64,000 bases of DNA from Chitinophagaceae bacterium. GTDB lineage: Bacteria; Bacteroidota; Bacteroidia; Chitinophagales; Chitinophagaceae. Position numbers and translations under genes: made by a program. Shown here piece after piece: positions 46,980-56,366 of this stretch. Position 1 is the first letter of the stretch. Every line of letters starts with the position of its first letter. Below the pieces are notes generated by a model. The model worked only from the letters and a program-made list of their open reading frames with translations, did not search any database and was not told the origin of the DNA. The stretch is from the NCBI GenBank assembly GCA_016721085.1, contig JADKJI010000004.1, positions 124,001 through 188,000 of the forward strand, in the 5' to 3' direction.

Positions 46980-47426
46980 ATGAGAGGCGTAAACAGGGTG
47001 ATGCTCATTGGCAATTTAGGAAAGGATCCGGATGTACAATTTCTGGAAGGCAATATTGGAGTAGCTAAATTTCCTTTAGCCACAACAGAAACATTCAAAG
47101 ACCGTTCTGGCAAGTTAGTATCGCAAACAGAGTGGCATACAGTAGTATTGTGGAGAGGATTAGCGGAACTGGCGCAGAAATACCTTCATAAAGGAAGTCT
47201 TGTTTATATAGAAGGCCGCTTACGCACCCGTAGCTGGGAAGATAAGGAAGGCAATAAGAAATTCGCCACTGAAGTAGTGGGTGACAACCTCATAATGTTG
47301 GATAAAAGAACCGACGGAACGGGGCATCATCCTTCTGCTGGAGGCGGATCTGGTGATTCGATAGAAGGTTTCCATGGACCAGAAATTCCCCCTATCGGAG
47401 AATCTTCCCCTGATCTACCTTTCTAA
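46980..47426 (+). CDS. ssb: Single-stranded DNA-binding protein
   Basis: A 148-residue SSB. The OB-fold starts GVNRVMLIGNLGKDPDVQFL with the LVSQTEWHTVVLWRGLAE region typical of family members, then VYIEGRLRTRSWEDKEG. A flexible linker and the acidic tip SSPDLPF, which binds partner proteins, end the chain. It coats single strands in replication and repair. The gene is 77 bases after mutY. Confidence 0.95.
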   Translation: MRGVNRVMLIGNLGKDPDVQFLEGNIGVAKFPLATTETFKDRSGKLVSQTEWHTVVLWRGLAELAQKYLHKGSLVYIEGRLRTRSWEDKEGNKKFATEVVGDNLIMLDKRTDGTGHHPSAGGGSGDSIEGFHGPEIPPIGESSPDLPF

Positions 47427-47544
47427 GTAAGACATACAAATAGTAAATTTGCACTAATAACGAGGGCAGGCCGTTTGACCTGCCTTCCTGATTAACAGAA
47501 GCAGGTTGCCACGTTGATCGTATTTTGAACATAAACCAACAAAT

Positions 47545-48888
47545 TTGGATACTTTTTCGGCTTTCTGTTTTTTAGACTTTTCGTTTTCTCCAATATTGCT
47601 GGCGGCTACCTTCCAGGCCACTTCCACCATATTGGCAATCTGTGTGCTCGCCCTTTTGTTACTCTCTTTTTTCATATCCGGAGCGGAAATCGCTTTCTTT
47701 TCTCTTAATTATCGCGACATCAACACCCTTAAAACCAAGCAGGATGCTGCCTGGAAAAGAATTGTATCGTTACTGGAAGAGCCAAAGACGCTGATGGCTT
47801 CTCTATTACTGGCAAATGGATTAGTGAATATTGCCACCATCATTCTTTCCAACCTTTTGATAGATCAGGTGATTCCCTTTGAAAGTGCTATGGAAAATAC
47901 CTGGTTAAAGTTGCTTATCAAGATTCCTGCTATAACGTTCATGATCATACTTTTTGGAGAAGTGCTCCCAAAGATCAGGGCTACACATAATAATTTGAGA
48001 ACAGCTTATGAAGCGAGCTATCTGGTAGAAGCGATCTATTATCTTTTTAAACGAATCGCCAATCGCTTGCTTAGAATGAGTGATAGTGTAGAACGTTTTT
48101 TCGGTGGTGCCGCATCGCGTGCTTACACTCACCAGCAAATGGAAGAAGCTATCAAGTCAACTGTACAGGAAGAAGATGAACAGCGGATATTAGCCGGTAT
48201 CTACAAATTCAGGCATATAACAGTTAAACAGATCATGCGCACCCGTCTTGATGTAAGCGGACTTGAATATGGAAGCAGTTTTCTTCAGGTGAAACAACGC
48301 ATTGAAGAATTACATTACTCCCGTTTACCGGTTTATAAAACAAGTCTTGATGATATTGCGGGAATGATTCAAACCAAAGACGTCATTCCTTTCCTGATGG
48401 AAACTGACGATTTCGACTGGCACAGACTGATTCGTCCCCCTTATTTTGTACATGAACAGAAATTTATTGAAGACTTATTGAAGGAATTCCAGACAAAACG
48501 AATCCATTTCGCAGTTGTAGTTGATGAATTTGGTGGAACGAGTGGTATTGTTACTTTAGAAGATATTCTGGAAGAGATTATCGGAGAGATAAAGGATGAG
48601 TTTGATGATGAAGAAGCTGGTAGCAAGAAGATGGACGATGGGTCTTATGTTCTTGAAGGCAAAATGATGATTCGTGATGCCTGCACATTGATGAATGTAC
48701 CCGCCGATACTTTTGATGAATTAAAAGGTGATAGTGATTCCATTGCAGGTTTGATGCTGGAAGTGGCTGGTGAAATTCCAAAAGTAAACGATGTGTTGAA
48801 GGCAGGTGATTTCGAATTCACCATTTTAGAAGTTGACCGAAACCGTATTCAAAAAGTAAAAGTTACTATACAGCAGCATGCTGATTGA
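47545..48888 (+). CDS. gldE: Gliding motility protein GldE (HlyC/CorC-type CBS protein)
   Basis: A 447-residue membrane protein with DUF21 helices (VLALLLLSFFISGAEIAFFS), then a CBS pair (MRTRLDVSGL, EELHYSRLPVYKTSLDDIAG) and a CorC/HlyC C-terminal domain (FGGTSGIVTLEDILEEIIGE). The length and the gldD gene after it identify it as GldE. No ATG is in the right place; the start is TTG at 47545. In gliding Bacteroidota GldE is needed with GldD for motility and secretion, though many non-gliders keep it. Confidence 0.9.
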   Translation: MDTFSAFCFLDFSFSPILLAATFQATSTILAICVLALLLLSFFISGAEIAFFSLNYRDINTLKTKQDAAWKRIVSLLEEPKTLMASLLLANGLVNIATIILSNLLIDQVIPFESAMENTWLKLLIKIPAITFMIILFGEVLPKIRATHNNLRTAYEASYLVEAIYYLFKRIANRLLRMSDSVERFFGGAASRAYTHQQMEEAIKSTVQEEDEQRILAGIYKFRHITVKQIMRTRLDVSGLEYGSSFLQVKQRIEELHYSRLPVYKTSLDDIAGMIQTKDVIPFLMETDDFDWHRLIRPPYFVHEQKFIEDLLKEFQTKRIHFAVVVDEFGGTSGIVTLEDILEEIIGEIKDEFDDEEAGSKKMDDGSYVLEGKMMIRDACTLMNVPADTFDELKGDSDSIAGLMLEVAGEIPKVNDVLKAGDFEFTILEVDRNRIQKVKVTIQQHAD

Positions 48889-48898
48889 ATTAAAAACA

Positions 48899-49498
48899 AT
48901 GAAGGCATTTAAAAAAAGGTATTGGATAATTTATGGCAGCTTCATTTTCTCTTTAATGATGCTTTCCTGTAATAGCGAATATACCATCAAGCCCAAGGGC
49001 TACTACCGAATTGATTTCCCCAAACACGAGTATAAGCTGTTTGAGCAGCCTGGCTATCCATATACTTTTGAGTACCCGGTGTATGCTTCTATAATGAGGG
49101 ATTCAACGATGTTCTCTGATAACGATACTCCCTTTTGGATTAATATCGATTTTCCGAATTTTGGAGGCAAGATATATATCAGTTACAAACAAGTCGGTAA
49201 TACCGATATTAGTAAGCTTGTGAATGATGCTTTTACTATGACCTATAAGCATAGTACAAAGGCAACAGAGATCAACGACTCTATGATGCGTACAGCTAAT
49301 GGTATATCTGGGGTATGGTTCAATGTGGGAGGAAATGCAGCCACAGCAAAACAGTTTTATGTTACTGATAGTACGAATCATTTTCTGAGAGGAGCACTTT
49401 ATTTTGATACTACTCCGAATGAAGACTCGCTTAGGATTGTGAATGATTTTCTTCAAGCTGATATGAAACATCTCATCAATACATTGAAGTGGAAGTGA
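48899..49498 (+). CDS. gldD: Gliding motility lipoprotein GldD
   Basis: A 199-residue lipoprotein (signal FSLMMLSC) with the family pattern YTIKPKGYYRIDFPKHEYKL, EYPVYASIM and FWINIDFPNFGGKIYISYK. The start is the ATG at 48899 rather than an upstream codon at 48878, which would overlap gldE. It is 10 bases after gldE. It probably functions with GldE at the cell envelope; its molecular role is not known. Confidence 0.92.
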   Translation: MKAFKKRYWIIYGSFIFSLMMLSCNSEYTIKPKGYYRIDFPKHEYKLFEQPGYPYTFEYPVYASIMRDSTMFSDNDTPFWINIDFPNFGGKIYISYKQVGNTDISKLVNDAFTMTYKHSTKATEINDSMMRTANGISGVWFNVGGNAATAKQFYVTDSTNHFLRGALYFDTTPNEDSLRIVNDFLQADMKHLINTLKWK

Positions 49499-49538
49499 TA
49501 CTTAAAAAGTAAAAATTATAAATTAAAAATTCAAAAAA

Positions 49539-50138
49539 GTGATAGCAGTTGAAAATGTTTTGGTGAGCGACGATTTGATAGGCAAGCAGTTTGTATGTGA
49601 CCTGAACCGTTGCAAAGGCGGCTGTTGCGAAGAAGGGGATGCTGGTGCCCCGCTTGAAGATGAAGAGTTGGATATTATGATTGATGCTTATGAGAAAGTA
49701 AAACCTTATCTCGGCGCTGATTCAATAGCTGAGATTGAGAAGAAAGGTAAATATGTTTATCATAAGGAATTCGGTTGGGTTACTCCTACGCTTGGAGATG
49801 ATCATGAAATATGTGTATATGGTTTCCGTGATCAAAAGGGTATTATAAAGTGTGCATTTGAGCAAGCCTATAATGATGGAGTGATTGCCTGGAAGAAACC
49901 TATCAGTTGTCATCTGTTCCCTATCATACACCATAAAGGCAAGAACGGTAATTACGACCTTATCAATTACGAACCAAGGGAAGAGCTTTGTAGTCCCGCT
50001 TGTGCTTTTGGCAAGAAATTGAAAGTACCCGTTTATGAATTTCTTAAAGAGCCAATTATAAGGTTGTATGGTCAGGAATTTTATGATGCATTAGATGCAC
50101 TGGCAAAAGAGAATGCAGATACAACAAAAGGAGAATAA
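49539..50138 (+). CDS. DUF3109 family cysteine-rich protein
   Basis: A 199-residue protein. Conserved cysteines occur in FVCDLNRCKGGCCEEGD near residue 20, in GIIKCAF, in PISCHLFPI and in EELCSPACAFG. This pattern matches the DUF3109/YkgJ-like metal- or Fe-S-binding group. The start appears to be GTG at 49539. The cytoplasmic function is unknown. It lies between gldD and the LutB-like gene and is probably in their transcript. Confidence 0.85.
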   Translation: MIAVENVLVSDDLIGKQFVCDLNRCKGGCCEEGDAGAPLEDEELDIMIDAYEKVKPYLGADSIAEIEKKGKYVYHKEFGWVTPTLGDDHEICVYGFRDQKGIIKCAFEQAYNDGVIAWKKPISCHLFPIIHHKGKNGNYDLINYEPREELCSPACAFGKKLKVPVYEFLKEPIIRLYGQEFYDALDALAKENADTTKGE

Positions 50139-50162
50139 TTAATCATTCCTAAATTCCCGGAG

Positions 50163-51536
50163 ATGAGCGAACATGCTGGATCATTCATGGCGAAGAGTAC
50201 GATAAAGGCGGCCGATCTTGAACATCGCAGAACGGTCAATTTCAATATCAATAAGTACAATGCAGCCGTTCCATTTGGAAAGCAGCAGTTTGTTGACGTT
50301 CATCTGGCAAGGGAAAAGGCTAAGAATATTAAGTGGAAAGCACTTGAATCACTCGATAAATACCTGGAAGATTTCGAAACCAATTTCACTAAGAGAGGTG
50401 GTAAAGTAATTTGGGCAGAGAACGCACAACAAGCTGTTGAAGAAGTGCTCCGTATCTGTGAGGCCAAAAAGTGCAAGACATTGGTGAAGAGTAAGAGCAT
50501 GGTTACTGAGGAGATTCACCTTAACGATTATCTGGAGAAACATGGTATTGAAAGCATTGAGACGGACCTGGGAGAATATATCCAACAATTAGATGGTGAG
50601 CCTCCCTATCATATCGTTACTCCAGCTATGCATAAGAGCAAGGAAGATGTAGCTAAGTTATTCCATGATAAGTTACAGACACCCCTTAATCTTACCCCTG
50701 AACAAATGACCCTTGTTGCCCGAGGTATTATGCGGGAAAAATATGTTCAGGCCGAAGTGGGTATTACCGGAGCTAATTTTATCATTGCCGATACAGGGAG
50801 TATAGCTGTTACTGAGAATGAGGGTAATGGACGTTTGAGCTGCGCTTTCCCCAAGACACATATCGTAATCACTGGTATAGAAAAAGTAATTCCTTCATTT
50901 ACAGACCTGGCTTTATTCTGGCCTTTATTGGCAACATATGGTACAGGCCAGCAGATGACTGTTTATAACAGCATTCTTAGCGGTCCCCGCCAACCTGGTG
51001 AACCTGATGGACCAGAAGAGATGTATGTGATTCTGTTGGATAATGGCCGTACTAATATATTAGCCAACGAAAAGAGCCGGGAAAGTCTTTATTGCATTCG
51101 TTGTGGGGCATGTTTAAATGCTTGTCCTGTATATAAAAATATAGGTGGCCATGCTTATGAAAGCACCTATAGCGGTCCCATCGGCTCTGTTATAACTCCT
51201 CGATTAAAAGATATGGACGAGTGGAAGCATCTTAGTTATGCATCTTCTCTATGCGGTAATTGCACCGAGGTTTGTGCTGTTAAGATAAATCTGCATGAGT
51301 TATTACTGGAGAACCGGGCCGAGGCTGTAAAAGAGGGCGATGCCAGTTGGGCCGAAAGAATTGCCTGGAAAGTGTGGAAGACGGCCAGTCTTCATAGAAG
51401 TTGGATGAATCAAGGTAGCAGAGCTCTTAAGAATAAGTTGGTGAATAAGCTATATAAAGGCTGGAGTAGCCAGCATGCGGATTTAGATTTTGCGCCGAAG
51501 ACGTTTAATCAGCAGTGGAAGGAGCGGAAGGGGTAA
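50163..51536 (+). CDS. LutB-like lactate-utilisation Fe-S protein (LUD domain)
   Basis: A 457-residue protein with an N-terminal LUD domain (LVKSKSMVTEEIHLNDYLEK, TGANFIIADTGSIAVTENEG) and two 4Fe-4S motifs, CIRCGACLNACPVYKNIGG from residue 311 and CGNCTEVCAVKINLHELL from residue 364. It belongs with LutB/YkgF of the L-lactate oxidase complex. No lutA or lutC gene lies beside it in this window, so the partners must be elsewhere or its role differs. It is 24 bases after the DUF3109 gene. Confidence 0.88.
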   Translation: MSEHAGSFMAKSTIKAADLEHRRTVNFNINKYNAAVPFGKQQFVDVHLAREKAKNIKWKALESLDKYLEDFETNFTKRGGKVIWAENAQQAVEEVLRICEAKKCKTLVKSKSMVTEEIHLNDYLEKHGIESIETDLGEYIQQLDGEPPYHIVTPAMHKSKEDVAKLFHDKLQTPLNLTPEQMTLVARGIMREKYVQAEVGITGANFIIADTGSIAVTENEGNGRLSCAFPKTHIVITGIEKVIPSFTDLALFWPLLATYGTGQQMTVYNSILSGPRQPGEPDGPEEMYVILLDNGRTNILANEKSRESLYCIRCGACLNACPVYKNIGGHAYESTYSGPIGSVITPRLKDMDEWKHLSYASSLCGNCTEVCAVKINLHELLLENRAEAVKEGDASWAERIAWKVWKTASLHRSWMNQGSRALKNKLVNKLYKGWSSQHADLDFAPKTFNQQWKERKG

Positions 51537-51727
51537 TTTGAGAATTTGAAAATTTGAAAATGTGGAGATGTGGAGATGTGAAAATGTGGAAATGCCCTGC
51601 CCTCGCAGCAGCTTGTCCTGATTATTCCGGATGAGCCGCAGAGGTCTTAAATAGTAAAGTTCCGAACTCTTCGAGAGTTCGGAACTTTACTATTTAGGAT
51701 CTCTGCGTCTCCGCGTCTCTGCGGTGA
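51537..51727. repeat. Ladder, CCGCAGAG palindrome and nested 49-base palindrome, copy 5
   Basis: Directly after the LutB-like stop a ladder (GAAAATTTGAAAATGTGGAG, 51541-51592) is followed by CCGCAGAG at 51636, then a perfect palindrome with 23-base arms (TAAATAGTAAAGTTCCGAAC... 51648-51670 and 51674-51696). The closing arm CTCTGCGTCTCCGCGTCTCT ends at 51727. The inner palindrome thus sits in the loop of the outer one. The remaining gap to 51827 shows no gene. Confidence 0.85.
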
Positions 51728-51827
51728 AATGTATTTGTATTTAATCCCAGCTAAATCCAAATAATCCCCCCAATCCCAGTCTATAATCGGTATTTTTCTC
51801 CGTTGAGTTTAGTATTTTGTGCCAGCC

Positions 51828-53153
51828 ATGCTGTTGTATACCCAAAAAGAATCTGCTCGTCTCAGTTATATTGTTGATTTCATCGGCAGGGAATTGTTTG
51901 CTTCACCGATAAGCATCACCACAGATGCAGATAAATTCAAGAAACATCAGGGGCCTCGTATTAATTATTCTGAAAGAGATTTTTCAGAGTCGGAGTTTTA
52001 TATAAAATGCCATCCTTTACTTTTTGAATTTGATATTAGGAAACAGGATATCGAGTGTTTTGAATTGAATTTTCATAAAGCCTTTTTTGCCACTTCAGGG
52101 GATCTTCCTTTTGATATATTCGCTGCATCCTTTTATCTGCTTACGAGGTATGAAGAGTATTTGCCACATCCGAAAGACGGCTATGGCCGATTTGATTCAA
52201 GTCACTCATTAGCCTTTAAAGAAGATTTTCTGCATGAGCCATTAGTGAATCTTTGGTTAGAAGATTTGAAGAAAGCCTTGCTTAGAAAATTCCCTGAATT
52301 ATTATTTCGCCAACCTGCATTCACCTGTTTGCTTACTTATGATATCGATATGGCATATGCTTATAGATATAAAGGGCTTCTGGTAAATTCAGCAGGTATT
52401 CTCCGGTCTCTATTAAAAGGTAAAGTGAAAGAGGCGGGACAAAGATGGAGAGTGATACGTAAAAAGGAAAGAGATCCATATGATTGTTTTGAATGGTTAG
52501 ATGCACTACATCTTTATTGTCGTGTTAAACCTTATTACTTTTTTCTGGTAGCGAAGAAAAAAGGAATGTATGATAAGAACAATTCCACCAACATAAAGCC
52601 TTTCAAAGACCTGATTGAGTACTATGCTCATATGTATAAGACTGGTTTGCATCCTTCCTGGCAAAGTGGCGATGATCATTCGCTTTTAAAGGAAGAAAAG
52701 GAATGGTTGGAAGTGGTATCGTCTGAAGATGTTACAATCAGTCGTCAACATTATATTCGTCTTAGTTTACCTGAAACCTACAGGCGTTTGTTGAAAGTGG
52801 GTATAGAAAAAGATTTTTCGATGGGTTATGGTGACCGTAATGGTTTCAGGGCATCTGTATGTTCATCCTATTTATGGTACGATCTGGAAAAGGAATCGCC
52901 AACTTCCCTTTGGATATATCCTTTCTGCTTTATGGACGCCAACTCCTATTTCGAACAAAAACTAACACCAGGGGCTGCATATAATGAATTGATGCGTTAT
53001 TACTCCATCGTTAAAAAGCACAGAGGTATTTTCATTTCAATATGGCATAATAATATTTTGGGAACACATCCAGGATTTGCCGGATGGCGCCAGATGTATG
53101 AACTGTTTATGAAAGAAACGGTTTACTGGGATGCCTATAATGATCATGGTTGA
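51828..53153 (+). CDS. Polysaccharide-deacetylase-like protein (DUF7033)
   Basis: A 441-residue protein with an N-terminal DUF7033 region (FELNFHKAFFATSGDLPFDI) and a C-terminal NodB-like deacetylase fold with TCLLTYDIDMAYAYRYKG, GLHPSWQSGD and ISIWHNNILGTHPGF. It may remove acyl groups from a surface polysaccharide. The start is the ATG at 51828; a GTG three codons earlier is possible. The 3' end overlaps the convergent DMT gene by ten bases. Confidence 0.75.
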   Translation: MLLYTQKESARLSYIVDFIGRELFASPISITTDADKFKKHQGPRINYSERDFSESEFYIKCHPLLFEFDIRKQDIECFELNFHKAFFATSGDLPFDIFAASFYLLTRYEEYLPHPKDGYGRFDSSHSLAFKEDFLHEPLVNLWLEDLKKALLRKFPELLFRQPAFTCLLTYDIDMAYAYRYKGLLVNSAGILRSLLKGKVKEAGQRWRVIRKKERDPYDCFEWLDALHLYCRVKPYYFFLVAKKKGMYDKNNSTNIKPFKDLIEYYAHMYKTGLHPSWQSGDDHSLLKEEKEWLEVVSSEDVTISRQHYIRLSLPETYRRLLKVGIEKDFSMGYGDRNGFRASVCSSYLWYDLEKESPTSLWIYPFCFMDANSYFEQKLTPGAAYNELMRYYSIVKKHRGIFISIWHNNILGTHPGFAGWRQMYELFMKETVYWDAYNDHG

Positions 53154-54157
53154 GTTTCGGTAGCTGCTTTAATTGCCGCTTTCGTATTCGATTTGCGATA
53201 CACCTGATTCACTATATAAACGCCTACAAGGGTTATCAAACCTCCTACTGCAATAAATATAGTCAGCTTTTCTCCGAAAATTATTGAGCCTAGAATTACT
53301 GCAACAATCGGATTGATATAAGCATATATCGATGCCTGTTCAGTGGGTAAATTCTGTAATGCGTATAGATAAGCTACGAATGAAATCACTGAACCAAATA
53401 GAACGAGGTAGCTGATAGCTGCCCAGCTTTCCCATGGAATTTCTGTTACAGGGACAGTATTTCCAGTTGCTCCAGCAACACCATATAGAACCACTCCTGA
53501 AATCATCATTTGCAATCCAAGACTGAAATAAGGATTGAAAGAATTGGCTTGTGATTTTGTATATAAGGTGCCGAAGGCCCATGTCCATGTGGCAATGAGT
53601 GATATGATAATTCCAAAGCTGAATTCGGGCTTCTTAAAATCTGCTAAATGTTCATAGAAAATCACGCATATTCCACCGAAGCCCAATACTATTCCAAGTA
53701 TAGCCTTTGTCGGCATCTTTTGCGAACGAAATAAGCCGATAATAACCAACCATAAAGGGAAAATAGCGCCGATGATTGAACCAAGTCCGGCAGAAATATA
53801 TTTCACACCCCAGGTGGATAGTCCATTACTGATCATGAAGTTCAGGAAACTTAATACTAGAATGGTTATCCATTCTTTCCCTCTTGGCCATACTCTTCCT
53901 TTTCCCATGAAATAGATTAGGTAGGCCGTACCGCCCAATAATTGTCTTATACCAGCCATTTGTAAGGCAGGCATATGTTTTACTCCTTGCTTTGAAGCGA
54001 GCCAGGTGGTACCCCAAAGAAAACACACTGCAGATAAGGCAACTAGTGCTTTAGCGCGTGTACCTCTTTTTCTTAAATGAATAGGATTGTAGGATGCGAT
54101 TTTCCTGATTGAGGAACCGGTTGCTGATAAGGTTTTATTTAATTCGAATTTTGACAA
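53144..54157 (-). CDS. EamA/DMT family transporter
   Basis: A 337-residue inner-membrane protein with ten helices in two EamA repeats (ALSAVCFLWGTTWLASKQGV and LVLFGSVISFVAYLYALQN). It exports or imports small metabolites; the substrate is unknown. The start appears to be TTG at 54157, because later ATG codons would remove the first helix. It lies convergent to the deacetylase gene and upstream of it on the other strand there is a small gap, then an 84-residue protein. Confidence 0.85.
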   Translation of the reverse strand: MSKFELNKTLSATGSSIRKIASYNPIHLRKRGTRAKALVALSAVCFLWGTTWLASKQGVKHMPALQMAGIRQLLGGTAYLIYFMGKGRVWPRGKEWITILVLSFLNFMISNGLSTWGVKYISAGLGSIIGAIFPLWLVIIGLFRSQKMPTKAILGIVLGFGGICVIFYEHLADFKKPEFSFGIIISLIATWTWAFGTLYTKSQANSFNPYFSLGLQMMISGVVLYGVAGATGNTVPVTEIPWESWAAISYLVLFGSVISFVAYLYALQNLPTEQASIYAYINPIVAVILGSIIFGEKLTIFIAVGGLITLVGVYIVNQVYRKSNTKAAIKAATETQP

Positions 54158-54297
54158 ATCTGTTTTGTTCCTGCAAACGATTTATGAAAGGAGAAAATGA
54201 ATGAAACTGCTGCAAAGATATATAATTCCCGCAGAGCTGCCACTGGATAGAAGACGACCATTAGAGAGCGGGTAATTTTTACAATTATAACTAAGTG

Positions 54298-54552
54298 CTA
54301 TTCCTTTATATGCAGATGGTGCTCAGGATCTTCAATTATATCATATTCACCTTTTAAGCAGTAATACCCGAATATGGATAATCCGCCAACAATGATTGGT
54401 GTGAGAATAAAAGCATATATGATTGCGGGAATCTTGTCTTCTGGTTTTGTGCTTTCGAATTTTGGTATTGCTTGTGAAACGATAAGGTAATAACCAGCTA
54501 CGGCTGCCAACAATATCCAAACAATGCCCATATATTTTCTGATAGCGTTCAT
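54298..54552 (-). CDS. Small two-helix membrane protein beside an MFS transporter
   Basis: An 84-residue protein with two helices (GIVWILLAAVAGYYLIVS, IIYAFILTPIIVGGLSIFGYY) and a charged C-terminus (KGEYDIIEDPEHHLHIKE). It lies 20 bases after the MFS gene on the same strand, so the two are co-transcribed. It resembles small proteins commonly found beside this transporter type in Bacteroidota (I think the DUF6814 family, not certain). It may be a transporter accessory. Confidence 0.65.
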   Translation of the reverse strand: MNAIRKYMGIVWILLAAVAGYYLIVSQAIPKFESTKPEDKIPAIIYAFILTPIIVGGLSIFGYYCLKGEYDIIEDPEHHLHIKE

Positions 54553-54572
54553 ACAACTTAATTTAATAGTTT

Positions 54573-56141
54573 TTAATCTTCAATCCGGTTATCTTCTCCA
54601 TTGATATATAAGACGCCTATTACAAAACATATGCCTGCCAATATTATCGGATACCATAATCCTTCGAGATATGGTTTTTCATATGGAACAGATGTTCCGG
54701 CTTTTATTGCTATTTCATTGGCTTGTGTTGCTTTTGTAGTAAGGAATAATGCAATTGCTGGCAATAAGCCTCCGAATATTCCATTGCCAATATGATAAGG
54801 TAATGACATGGAAGTATATCGAATTCTGATCGGAAACATTTCAACAAGAAATGCTGCAATAGGTCCATATACCATTGTTACAAAAAGAACCTGGAGGAAA
54901 ACCAATCCTATCAACTTCCAGAATGAGTCATTATCTAATAGTACTACTTTGCTGATCTTAATGTCTTTATCGACATTTACTTTTGAAATATCTGCATGTA
55001 AATGTTCTTTCTTTGTTTCCTTATAAGAGGTACCATCTTCAAACTTTTTTAGTAATACAGTGGTGCGAATACTATCCAGATTATTTTTTTCATCTGTTGC
55101 TATGGAGGTAGTAGTTTCAGCAGCTATTTCTTTTTTTGATTTAATACTTCCTGCCTCATACATGGCTGTATAGATAGGACGATAAGCAATAATAGCTATG
55201 AGCATGCCTGCAAGCATTATCCATTTCCTGCCGATCTTATCGGAGAGCCATCCAAAGAGTACAAAGAAAGGAGTACCGAATAGCAGCGACCACATGATTA
55301 GCTTACTGGCCTGTGCAACTTCTATGTTAAGTGTACTCTGAATAAAACTTAGTGCATAGAATTGACCAGTATACCATACAACACCTTGTCCCATTGTAGC
55401 TCCGAATAAAGCCAGCAATACGAATTTGAAATTCAATCGATGTCCAAAACTTTCTTTCAATGGGTTTACGGATGCTTTTCCTTCCGACTTCATTTTTGCA
55501 AATAATGGCGACTCTTTCATCTTCATCCTGATGATGACAGAAATAGCAACCATTATAATTGATATCCAAAATGGAACTCTCCAGCCCCAGGCATTGAATG
55601 ATTTTTCATCCATTGCCCCTTTGGTGCTTATTATAACTAATAGAGATACAAAGAGACCGATGGTGGCGGTGGTTTGTATCCAGGAGGTCCAGAAGCCTCT
55701 TCTTTCAGCGGGACTATGCTCTGCAACATAAGTTGCGGCACCACCATATTCACCACCAAGGGCTAGACCCTGAAGTAATCTTAAGAGTAAAACCAACATG
55801 GGCGCTACAAAGCCGATGGTTTCGTATCCTGGTATGCAGCCAATAAGGAAAGTGGAAATACCCATTATTACCAGGGTGAGAAGAAAAGTATATTTTCTTC
55901 CAATAAGGTCGCCTAGACGGCCAAAGAATAAGGCGCCAAATGGGCGTACAACAAATCCAGCTGCGAAAGTGGCTAATGTTGAAAGTAAGGCTACGGTTGG
56001 ATTTCCATCTGGAAAGAATTTAGTGGAAATAATGGGGGCCAGGCTTCCGAAAATGTAGAAGTCGTACCATTCTATCAGGGTACCCACTGATGACGCAGCA
56101 ATAATACCTGCTAATCCTTTTTTCTCCGTCTCAAAGCTCAT
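54573..56141 (-). CDS. MFS transporter of the metabolite:H+ symporter type
   Basis: A 522-residue protein with twelve helices. LIEWYDFYIFGSLAPIIS near the start and the loop FGRLGDLIGRKYTFL place it in the MHS (ProP/citrate/ketoglutarate) subfamily, which imports organic acids or osmolytes with protons. It is about 80 residues longer than usual. The extra part is a hydrophilic segment after helix 8, about residues 330-405 (SIKSKKEIAAETTTSIAT and onward). It precedes acs divergently and could import an acid feeding acetyl-CoA metabolism, which is only an inference. Confidence 0.83.
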   Translation of the reverse strand: MSFETEKKGLAGIIAASSVGTLIEWYDFYIFGSLAPIISTKFFPDGNPTVALLSTLATFAAGFVVRPFGALFFGRLGDLIGRKYTFLLTLVIMGISTFLIGCIPGYETIGFVAPMLVLLLRLLQGLALGGEYGGAATYVAEHSPAERRGFWTSWIQTTATIGLFVSLLVIISTKGAMDEKSFNAWGWRVPFWISIIMVAISVIIRMKMKESPLFAKMKSEGKASVNPLKESFGHRLNFKFVLLALFGATMGQGVVWYTGQFYALSFIQSTLNIEVAQASKLIMWSLLFGTPFFVLFGWLSDKIGRKWIMLAGMLIAIIAYRPIYTAMYEAGSIKSKKEIAAETTTSIATDEKNNLDSIRTTVLLKKFEDGTSYKETKKEHLHADISKVNVDKDIKISKVVLLDNDSFWKLIGLVFLQVLFVTMVYGPIAAFLVEMFPIRIRYTSMSLPYHIGNGIFGGLLPAIALFLTTKATQANEIAIKAGTSVPYEKPYLEGLWYPIILAGICFVIGVLYINGEDNRIED

Positions 56142-56292
56142 ATAGTTGGTTTTGGCAATTCAGCGAAACTAAATTTAGCGGAAATATGTTGATGACAGGA
56201 TGAATTTCTTTCACTTATTTGAGTGTATGGATTGAATATACACTTACGTAATCGGTTGCATAGGACAATTGTACACTTTCTGTTGAATAAGT

Positions 56293-56319
56293 AAATCCGT
56301 TTTCGACGAAAATGGATTT
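56293..56319. promoter_or_regulatory. Palindromic operator candidate upstream of acs
   Basis: AAATCCGTTTTCGACGAAAA followed by TGGATTT is a 27-base palindrome with one mismatched pair around a central A. It lies 48 bases before the acs start, in the 225-base region shared with the divergent MFS gene. A second inverted pair (AGTGTAT/ATACACT, 56222 and 56238) is nearby. It is a plausible regulator site, though no regulator is encoded alongside. Confidence 0.45.
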
Positions 56320-56366
56320 TAGTGTATTTTTAAAGCCCTATTATTTTTCATTGATAAAGATTGCAT

